43,570 nucleotides of DNA, taken from positions 1 to 43,570 of the forward strand of contig NZ_AUCT01000042.1 in NCBI RefSeq assembly GCF_000429905.1, read 5' to 3'. This DNA comes from Desulfatibacillum aliphaticivorans DSM 15576 (GTDB taxonomy: Bacteria > Desulfobacterota > Desulfobacteria > Desulfobacterales > Desulfatibacillaceae). This document shows positions 24,247 through 31,900 of this stretch, piece by piece; position 1 is the first letter of the stretch; each line of letters begins with the position of its first letter. A model generated the notes under the pieces. The model saw only the letters and a program-made list of their open reading frames with translations, was not told the DNA's origin and ran no database searches. The position numbers and the translations under genes were made by a program.

Positions 24247-24525
24247 TTGGTTTTTGTGGGGCTCAAATACTGCGGGGGGTGCACACCCCGCTACGACCGG
24301 GTGGAATTCGTGAACCGCCTTAAAGAAAAAATCGCCAAGCATGTTCGGCTCGTATCCTACGACGATCCCCGAGCCGAACATGTCCTGGTGGTGGTGGGCT
24401 GCGAGTCGGCCTGTGCGGAAACCGAGCCTTTTAAGGATAAGACAGTGCACTTGGCTTCTCAAGAAGAAGACCTGGAGCGCATGGCGGAAACACTTATAAT
24501 GCTGGATAATGGGAATAACACATGA
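24247..24525 (+). CDS. small CGGC-motif protein in the 4-hydroxybutyrate operon
   Basis: 92 residues, starting at TTG three bases after the dehydratase stop; an in-frame GTG at 24256 is an alternative start. The stop overlaps the ATG of the CoA-transferase (ATGA), so translation is coupled on both sides. Cys9-Gly-Gly-Cys12 (KYCGGCTPRYDRVEF) and Cys52/Cys56 (GCESACAE) give two cysteine pairs in a small alpha/beta protein, with a strand-like VLVVVGCES. This could be a thioredoxin-like fold, a metal or Fe-S carrier, or a redox partner. I do not recognise a named function. Its locked position between dehydratase and transferase suggests a role in assembling, protecting or reactivating the radical Fe-S enzyme. 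Confidence 0.85.
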   Translation: MVFVGLKYCGGCTPRYDRVEFVNRLKEKIAKHVRLVSYDDPRAEHVLVVVGCESACAETEPFKDKTVHLASQEEDLERMAETLIMLDNGNNT

Positions 24526-25916
24526 ACTGGCAAGAGCTATACAATCAAAAATGCGTTTCAGCCTCGGAAGCGGTCGCGCAGATTCAATCAGGCGACCGGG
24601 TGGTGGTGGGCCATGCCTGCGGCTCCCCCGAGACCCTGCTTGCGGCCATGGTGGCCGGCAAGGAGCAGTACACGGGCGTTGAACTGGTTCACATGGTCTC
24701 CATGGGGCCTTCGGAATATTGCTCGGAGGAAAACGCCGTGCATTTTTTCCATAACTCCCTGTTCGCCGGCGCAACCAGCCGGACCGCGGTCAATCAGGGA
24801 CGGGGCATCTTCACCCCCTGCCACTTCAGCCAAATACCCCGGCTGTTCACCGACAACATTCTTCCCGTGGACGTAACCCTTTGCATGATCAGCCCGCCGG
24901 ACGAGCACGGATATTGCTCCTTCGGCATTTCCGTGGACTACACCAAGCCTGCGGCCGAAAGCTCCAGGCTGGTCATTGCGGAAGTTACGCCCCACATGCC
25001 CAGAACCCTGGGCGACTCCTTCATCCATGTTTCCGACATCGACTTTATCGTGGAAACCAACGCCAAACCGCTCACGCTCCCCCTGCCGAAAATCACTCCT
25101 ACGGACGAAGCGATCGGCGGCCATATAGCCGAGTTGATCAAGGACGGCGACTGCCTGCAACTGGGCATCGGCGCAGTGCCGGATTCCATCCTGGGCTTTT
25201 TAAAGGATAAAAAGGACCTGGGCGTCCACACCGAAATGTTTTCCGACGGCGTGGTGGATCTGGTGGAGTCGGGCGTAATCACCTGTGCGAAAAAAAACCT
25301 GCATAACGGCAAAATGGCGGCCACCTTTTTCATGGGCACGGAAAGGCTCTACAAGTTCGTGCACAACAATCCCATGGTCATGATGTTTCCCGTGGACTAC
25401 ACCAACAGCCCGGCCGTGATCGCCCAGAACGACAACATGGTCAGCGTCAACTCCGCCCTGCAGGTGGATTTCAACGGCCAGGTGGTTTCCGACACCATCG
25501 GGCACAAGCAGTACTCCGGAACAGGCGGCCAAGTGGATTTCGTGCGCGGAGCAGCCATGAGCAAGGGAGGACGCAGCATTCTGGCCTTCCACTCCACGGC
25601 GGCCAAGGGAAAAATTTCCCGTGTGGTCCCCAGGATCGATCCCGGCGCCTGCGTCACCACGGCCCGCACCGACGTGCATTACATCGTCACGGAATTCGGC
25701 GTGGCCGACCTGCGCGGCAAGTCCGTATCCGAACGCGCCAAAGCGCTGATCAACATCGCGCATCCCGATTTTCGGGAGGACTTGCGCTCTGAGTTTGAAA
25801 ACATCTACCTGAAGGAGAATCCGCTGTTGCGGCCCTTGCCTGAAGAGCATCGTAAAAGGTACTGGCCCCACGAGGCCCGGCAGGACTTTCTGAAACAATA
25901 CGCCCAAGCATCATAA
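24522..25916 (+). CDS. abfT: 4-hydroxybutyrate CoA-transferase (acetyl-CoA hydrolase/transferase family)
   Basis: 464 residues. It moves CoA from acetyl-CoA (or similar) to 4-hydroxybutyrate, making the substrate of the dehydratase. Family motifs include GDRVVVGHACGSPETL, LQLGIGAVPDSIL, EMFSDGVVDL with Glu238 (the numbering matches the active-site glutamate of the clostridial enzyme), QYSGTGGQVDFVRGA and VTEFGVADLRGKS. Length is normal. The start overlaps the stop of the CGGC gene by four bases. In another context this family can act on acetate, propionate or butyrate, but the neighbouring dehydratase makes 4-hydroxybutyrate the best guess. Confidence 0.9.
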   Translation: MNWQELYNQKCVSASEAVAQIQSGDRVVVGHACGSPETLLAAMVAGKEQYTGVELVHMVSMGPSEYCSEENAVHFFHNSLFAGATSRTAVNQGRGIFTPCHFSQIPRLFTDNILPVDVTLCMISPPDEHGYCSFGISVDYTKPAAESSRLVIAEVTPHMPRTLGDSFIHVSDIDFIVETNAKPLTLPLPKITPTDEAIGGHIAELIKDGDCLQLGIGAVPDSILGFLKDKKDLGVHTEMFSDGVVDLVESGVITCAKKNLHNGKMAATFFMGTERLYKFVHNNPMVMMFPVDYTNSPAVIAQNDNMVSVNSALQVDFNGQVVSDTIGHKQYSGTGGQVDFVRGAAMSKGGRSILAFHSTAAKGKISRVVPRIDPGACVTTARTDVHYIVTEFGVADLRGKSVSERAKALINIAHPDFREDLRSEFENIYLKENPLLRPLPEEHRKRYWPHEARQDFLKQYAQAS

Positions 25917-26058
25917 GCCAAAACGGATAAGCGTTTAACCTGATCGGTCGAAAAAGTCGGCCGTCATCGCCAGCGGTGCGCCTTTTTTCCAAAAAAGACT
26001 GTCAAGTCAGGCGCTTATTCGTCCGAATATACCACATAGAACATGGAGGAGAGTTGAA

Positions 26059-27495
26059 ATGAGCATGAAACGTGAACATGGAGGCATACAGCCCGGCATC
26101 CCTTTGGGACCGCTGACATTGCGCCTTCCCTTTATCCATTACCGGTTTGAATTCCCCGATTATTTGCAGGGCCTGCTTATGTGCACGGTGTGCATGGCCA
26201 TCATTCCGGTTCTGACCGGCAAGCTGGGCATGTCTTTTGAAATCGCCTTGGCCATCGTCATTTTTAACGGCACCCTGTACCTGGCCCACGTGACCTTTGG
26301 AGACCCCGTGGTTCCTGGGTGGGTGACGCCGGCCATTCCCCTATTGATCGCCTATGTGGAGACATTCGCCCCCGGCGTGGAACGAATGCAGGCCCTCATA
26401 GCCTTTCAGCTGACCTTCGGGCTTTTCTGCATCCTTATCGGCGCGACAGGCCTGGCCAGAAAGGTGGTCAAGCTGATTCCCAACGCGGTCCAGTCGGGCA
26501 TTCTCTTGGGCGCGGGATTTTCGGCCATCATGCTGGTGTTCAAACCGGGCGAAGGCCTCAAGAGCTTTGACAGCTTCCCCTGGACGGTCACCATCTGCAT
26601 CGGCATCGCCTTTTACCTCTTATTCTCCGAACACTTCAAACGGATTCGCAACAAAAACAAAGCTCTTTATTACCTGGCAAACCTGGGCATGATGCCCGCC
26701 CTGGCCCTGGCCATCTTTGTCGGCCCCCTTTTGGGCGAGCTTTCCTGGCCCACCTACAGCAGCGACATTTTCACCAGGCCCGATTTTGCAGGCCTTTTCC
26801 GCGACTTCACCATGCTCGGCTCCATTCCCGTGCCGCCGCTCTCCATGTTCCTGACTGGCCTGCCCATGGTGATTTCGGCCTACATCGTGATATTCGGAGA
26901 CGTCATCCAGACCCAGGCTTTGCTTGAAGACGCCCAGAAATACCGCCCGGATGAAGAAATCGATTACGACCCCAATCGCTCCCACATCATCTTCGGCGCC
27001 CGCAACACCATCATGAGCGTCATCGGCCCCGACATCTCCATGTGCGGCCCCCTGTGGGCGGCCATGCAGGTGGTTATCTGCGAAAGGTACAAGCACGGCC
27101 CCGAAGCCATGGATTCCATCACCGGCGGCGCAGCATCCTTCCGCATGGGCACCTGGACCGGCTACTTCCTGGCCCCCATCGCCTCCTCGGTAAAGCCCAT
27201 CCTGGGCGTGGGCCTGGCTTCGACCATGCTCATCCAGGGATACGTGAGCGTGCGCGTGGGCGTGCTTAAGGCCCGGTCTTTCAACGACCTGGGCATCGCC
27301 GGCGTGTCCGGCGCCATCCTGGCCACCCGCGGCGCAGCCTGGGGCCTGGGCGCCGCCATCCTGCTTTGCCTGCTGATCTACCTGGGCAGCGAAAAGAAAT
27401 ACGCCTACATGCAGGAAGAACCGGTCTTCCCGGGCAATCCTCCGGCCAAAAGGCTGGCTGAGGTGAAAAGCTCCGAGGAAAAACTGGCCGCATAG
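26059..27495 (+). CDS. NCS2/SLC23-like multi-helix permease, possible hydroxy-acid transporter
   Basis: 478 residues with about 12-14 hydrophobic segments. The opening TLRLPFIHYRFEFPDYLQGL, the segment GDPVVPGWVTPAIPLLIAYV and the scaffold motif ITGGAASFRMGTWTGYF place it near nucleobase/anion permeases of the NCS2-SLC26 fold, but it lacks the classical purine-permease signature I would expect. GGAGGAG precedes ATG 26059. It lies 142 bp after the CoA-transferase on the same strand with only a weak hairpin between, so it may share the operon. Import of 4-hydroxybutyrate or a related acid is the simplest guess; a nucleobase role is possible. Confidence 0.75.
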   Translation: MSMKREHGGIQPGIPLGPLTLRLPFIHYRFEFPDYLQGLLMCTVCMAIIPVLTGKLGMSFEIALAIVIFNGTLYLAHVTFGDPVVPGWVTPAIPLLIAYVETFAPGVERMQALIAFQLTFGLFCILIGATGLARKVVKLIPNAVQSGILLGAGFSAIMLVFKPGEGLKSFDSFPWTVTICIGIAFYLLFSEHFKRIRNKNKALYYLANLGMMPALALAIFVGPLLGELSWPTYSSDIFTRPDFAGLFRDFTMLGSIPVPPLSMFLTGLPMVISAYIVIFGDVIQTQALLEDAQKYRPDEEIDYDPNRSHIIFGARNTIMSVIGPDISMCGPLWAAMQVVICERYKHGPEAMDSITGGAASFRMGTWTGYFLAPIASSVKPILGVGLASTMLIQGYVSVRVGVLKARSFNDLGIAGVSGAILATRGAAWGLGAAILLCLLIYLGSEKKYAYMQEEPVFPGNPPAKRLAEVKSSEEKLAA

Positions 27496-27502
27496 GAAAA
27501 AT

Positions 27503-27530
27503 AATGGTGCGGCCCGCCGGCCGCACCATT
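27503..27530 (+). terminator. perfect hairpin after the permease gene
   Basis: AATGGTGCGGCC (27503-27514) pairs perfectly with 27519-27530 around a four-base loop, starting 8 bp after the stop. There is no T run, so it may act as an RNA 3'-end stabiliser or a factor-assisted terminator. Confidence 0.65.
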
Positions 27531-27714
27531 GAATATAACGATCTCCTTTAGGCTAACTAAAACGATTTCCGGCCGCCATGCCGTCGCATTTTGCAATCCC
27601 CCAAGATACTCGTTAAAATGCGATAAAAAGGAAGTCGTCAAAGCCTGCACCCCAGCCCTTCCCGCCGCCCCCCCAGGCGGGAAGGGCGCCATTTCCAAAA
27701 AAGGAAAACAGACC

Positions 27715-28428
27715 ATGGCCCAAGTCATCGGATATCCAACCAGACAAAGCATTAAAAAAGACCTTTCCGGCCTGCTGATCATGCTGGGCATGGCCGTCCT
27801 GACCGCCGCGCTCATGTTCGACCCCGGCGCCAACTTGAAATCCGAGGTCTTCTCCAGCCTGGCCGTGGGCGCGGGAATCGCCCTGGTCCTGGTCTTTGTC
27901 TATTCCCGGATCAATCCCATGGGGTTCCAAAGAATCGTCTCCCCCAAAACCTTTGAACGCAATCTCTTCCAGGATCAGGCTGCGGCCGACGCCTTGAACG
28001 GCCTGGACGACGACGCCTATGTTTTTCACGGGTTCATCCTGGAACTGTTTCGGGTGGAGCATCTGGTGATTTCCGGGCAAGGAATTTTCGTCATATCCAA
28101 GGTGAGAAAAAACGGGGAAATCGCGGAGAAAAACGGCGTCTTGTATTGCGGGGAGGATACTCTGGAAACCCTGACCGGCAACACCTGGCGCATTTGCCAC
28201 TTGATTTCCATTGTGCTGAAAAAGTATTTTAGACTGGAGCTTATGCCCAGGCCGGTGATTTTGGTTCCCGAAGGAAGCGGCGGAAGCATCAAGGAAAGCG
28301 GCGGAATCGCCATATTGACCAACGGGGAACTGGGCGAATTCATCCAGGACAAGCCGGATTGCCTGGATCAGGAAACCGCAGCCTCCTTCGCCGCGTTTGT
28401 GAGAAAACGCTATGCAGCCCACAAATAG
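27715..28428 (+). CDS. membrane-anchored NERD-like protein
   Basis: 237 residues from ATG 27715 (AAGGA about 8 bases upstream); the frame is open for 62 codons before that but without a ribosome site. Two membrane helices (LSGLLIMLGMAVLTAALMF and SLAVGAGIALVLVFVYS) are followed by a soluble domain of the nuclease-related NERD pattern: VEHLVISGQGIFVISKVRKN, then a TWRICHLI-type helix and a PVILVPEG strand. The usual catalytic Glu-x-Lys appears as ISKV, so nuclease activity is doubtful. The next gene overlaps its end. Function unknown; the NERD assignment is by motif only. Confidence 0.6.
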   Translation: MAQVIGYPTRQSIKKDLSGLLIMLGMAVLTAALMFDPGANLKSEVFSSLAVGAGIALVLVFVYSRINPMGFQRIVSPKTFERNLFQDQAAADALNGLDDDAYVFHGFILELFRVEHLVISGQGIFVISKVRKNGEIAEKNGVLYCGEDTLETLTGNTWRICHLISIVLKKYFRLELMPRPVILVPEGSGGSIKESGGIAILTNGELGEFIQDKPDCLDQETAASFAAFVRKRYAAHK

Positions 28429-28807
28429 GCCCAAATTCGCCCAACTGCCCGGAGCGGTCAAGGCGGCCATGGGGTTTTTCTTAGCCGCCTGGGGCGCCTT
28501 TTTCGGCGTTCAGGCCGTGCTCTTCGGGACCGTCTCCATTATTCATATTACCTTTGCCGGACTTTTCGGCATGCTGATCTTATCATACCGGAACATCGGC
28601 CGCCTTTTATGCGCAGTGTACCATCTGATCATGGCCGCCGTGCTTGGAGAGCAGGCCTTTTCAGGCGATCCAAACGCCCTATTCTCAGGCGCCAACGCCC
28701 TGCTCTTTTTCCTCTCCGCAGCCATTCTTTTACACCCCCAAACCGCCAGACTTTTTAAAAACAAAAACACCAAAAACGCAAAGACTGACAAAAACGCAAA
28801 AGAGTAA
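28412..28807 (+). CDS. small hydrophobic membrane protein with Lys/Asn-rich tail
   Basis: 131 residues. ATG 28412 lies inside the end of the NERD-like gene (17-base overlap), so the two are translationally coupled. Three to four hydrophobic segments (AMGFFLAAWGAFFGVQAVLF, IIHITFAGLFGMLILSY, LLCAVYHLIMAAVLGEQAF, ANALLFFLSAAILL) are followed by a charged tail (KNKNTKNAKTDKNAKE). No family recognised. It probably forms a unit with the upstream membrane protein. Confidence 0.7.
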   Translation: MQPTNRPKFAQLPGAVKAAMGFFLAAWGAFFGVQAVLFGTVSIIHITFAGLFGMLILSYRNIGRLLCAVYHLIMAAVLGEQAFSGDPNALFSGANALLFFLSAAILLHPQTARLFKNKNTKNAKTDKNAKE

Positions 28808-28892
28808 CTGCAGCAATCAACTGTTGAATAGTCTTTTTGCCTCCGGCGAAGAGCAAAAAACAGGCGAGGGCCGCGCCCTGTTCTCCGTATCG

Positions 28893-28922
28893 GTCCGGGA
28901 GGCCCACAGGAGCCTCCCGGAC
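28893..28922. terminator. bidirectional hairpin between convergent genes
   Basis: GTCCGGGAGGC (28893-28903) pairs perfectly with GCCTCCCGGAC (28912-28922) around an 8-base loop. It lies 8 bp beyond the stop of the giant minus-strand gene and 85 bp after the plus-strand membrane gene. No strong T run. Confidence 0.6.
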
Positions 28923-28929
28923 AGGTGTA

Positions 28930-31900
28930 TTAGCGTAAGGCGCCGATAAAACAATCCAATCCGTCATCGTTCTTGATGTCGGGATTGGGAGTGTCTTCTG
29001 CGGATTCCACTGATTTTTTCAGGGACACCGTTTCCTCATTCTCCACATCATCCCCGGCCACGCCGGCGGAGGATTCGTAAGCGAGACTGGCTTTGAACAC
29101 ATAGTCTCCGGTGGCCAGGGCCAAGGGTTGATAGGTCACAGCCGTAAAATTCGATCCAACGGCGGTCGCCAGGCTTGCGATGGACCACGTAAGGGTGATT
29201 TCGCCCTTACGGGCGCCGATTACGGCGTCGCCGATGCTGTCAGGATCGGGGATCACGTTGCCCGGGATAGTTTCCACCAGACTCAGGTTGGCCAGATCCA
29301 TGGACCCGGTGTTACGGAGGATGAGCGTCATGAGTCCGCTGTTTTCATCATAGATGCGCCCGACCTCCGCGCTGGCCAGGGAGGCGATTTTCCCGGCGAT
29401 TTTGGTGAAGGTGACCGTAATATCCTGGTGAACCGTAGCTGTGGACGTGGTGGGATCATATTGCACGGGGTGAATTCTTATGCCAACCGTCTGTTGGCCG
29501 TTGACCTCGTTAAGCAGTTCATACTCCACGACATTTGCCGGCCAGTCGCCCGTGTATGCAAAGGGATTGCCGGTAAACGGATTAATTCCGCTGGAAAAAG
29601 AGGCGTTGACCATGTTGGGCATATCAATGCCGGCCACCTGAACATCGCCTGCAATCACGACTTGTACATTCTGGTCCACGGTCACTCCTTGCGGCAGGGT
29701 GACCTGCTTCACGATAATGGGCACGGGAGGGTACCCTTCCTCGTACTTGAGGGAGTCGGTATTGTTTGTGATGTACTCCCTGGTTCCATCGTCGGTCTCC
29801 ACCTCCATCCTCTCCCAGGTGGACCAGTCAACCGTCACCGTGATGGAGTCGCTGGTTTCCTGGACGGATGTCGCTTTTCTATCGAAGATTGCCTTTCGGG
29901 CGCCCAAATTGGGCTCCACGGAGGGAACGCCGTAATGATGGGTCGCCAGGGCCAGCAAGGAGCTGTTGGCCGTGCCGTCCAGCAGCAGCCGCCTGCGCGT
30001 GTCGTGCAGGGCCAGCCCTGCGTTGTCGGAGCGCAGATTGTCATCGGGGTTCAGCAGTTTTTCAAAAAGCACCGTGGAAAGCGTTTCACTCCCGTTGATG
30101 GGCATGAACACCGTTCCTCCGAAAAAGGCGCTGCCCCCCTCTGCCAGGACCTGCGGCCCCATGGTGTGATCCGTGGCGTCATCAGCGTACGTGGAGCCGT
30201 GATGACAGGCTACGGAGACCCAAATGGGATTATTGGCCCCAAAGTCGATGTCATCGGTTTCCGCCAGCACGTCATAGAAACGGCCGTTTCCGTCCCAGTC
30301 GTTTTCCTGGTAAAGCGTCTGCATGGCTGAGCCGGGGTCCCTGTGATTGCTTCCATGGGCCACCGTGTAAATAAAGGAGTATCCGTCATCCAAACCGTTC
30401 TGGTAGTCGGTATGAATATCCCCGTTCCTTTCATAAAGCAATTCGCTTGCATTCGCGGCAGCGTCCGGAGCGTTCAAGTCCTGGTCATTCCACAGCTCGG
30501 CGGCGGCGTTGGTGTAAGGCGCCGGATTCCAGCGGGCCGCAAAGGCATGAATCACGCCGGCCAAAGCATGGGTTTGTTCGGGCTGGGGATCCATGGCCGT
30601 ATCAATGGCTTCCGTGATCACCTCGGGAGCGCCGGGCAGGCGCGAGACCGCCAAGTCCGGGGAATTGTCGTTGTTGACTTTCCCGTAGACCACGTCCGAC
30701 CACATATAATTCCGGGCGGCTCTTCCTGTAGCGGCTACCACGGCTCCATTAATATACTGATAGGGGCCTGTGCCGCCTTCCCAATTCGCTATGGGGCATG
30801 TGATGCGCTGGTAGGGAATGACGTTATCGCCGCCCACCAGAAGGATGGATTCCGCCTCCCGGGCCAGGGCGTAGGCGCCGATGACCTCATCCAAAAAGGC
30901 GGGATACTTCAAGGTCGTGTCCGGTCCGTTGGTGTCCCAGTCGTACCGCCCCTTCACCGAACATTCGGAAACGCCCGCGGCGTAAATGTCGCTGAAGGCG
31001 CTCTTGTCGTTGTTATTCTGCGCTTCCCACTGCCCCCGCAGCGGTCCCACGTCCAGGAACGTGGCGTCTTCCACAGTGGCGTAATCCGTCAATTTCGTCA
31101 TCACAGTGTTGATTTTCGCATCGCCGTAGATGTCCCTCATACGTTCTTCATCCACAACGATAAGAACGTCGCCGGTCGGCTCCTCCGCACGGATCATAAC
31201 TTCCGGGAGGTCATCCTCGCCTAAATCAGGATGGAAAACGCCGTTTCCGGTGAATGCGTCCTCGTAGTAAAGGGTGTCGCCTTCCGCAATCGCCGTGTAG
31301 GTCAGGCCCGCTCCCACATCAGGGATTTGCAGGCCCAGAGTAATCTCCAACTGCTGCATGGGCGCCAGGCTCAGGCTGTTGAACAGGGCGCTGGTGTTGC
31401 CTTCCGAGGAGGAGAATATATACTCCTCCGTCTCAGCGTTGGAGTTGCTGGAGAGGACCGCCCATCCGGTAAAGGAGTCCGCCGATCCCGCGGTCTTGCG
31501 TACAGCCTTGGCCAGGTTTCCGTCTCCCATCCAGGAGGAAAGCCAATTATGGGCGTCGGCGGTGGTGGTTCCCTTGGTGAGCAGGGTCCAAAGCTCCACG
31601 TTTCTGGCGCTGAACTCCACCTGCTGACCCAGGGCGGCGGTGAGGGTGTCAATCACATCCTGGTCGTTGCCCCAATAGAACGCCTGAGCGCCCGTATTGG
31701 AAGCCAAACGCTGCATGTTGGGCAGAATATAGGTCGTCCCCTGGGAACTGCTGTACCAATCGCCGTACATGGGGTATGCAATGACCTGGTTGTTGTTGCA
31801 GGCCGTAATGGCCGCCGTTACGGAATTGGTGTCGTAGGAGTCCCAGTTGTCGCCCTGGTAGGCGCCTTCGTCGGAAACCGGCAAAATGACCCGGATGGCG

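Noticed and set aside
22768..24774. 668-codon minus-strand frame opposite the dehydratase
   Set aside because: It is a GC-driven shadow of abfD and the CGGC gene, with His/Gly/Val-rich composition and no family motif.
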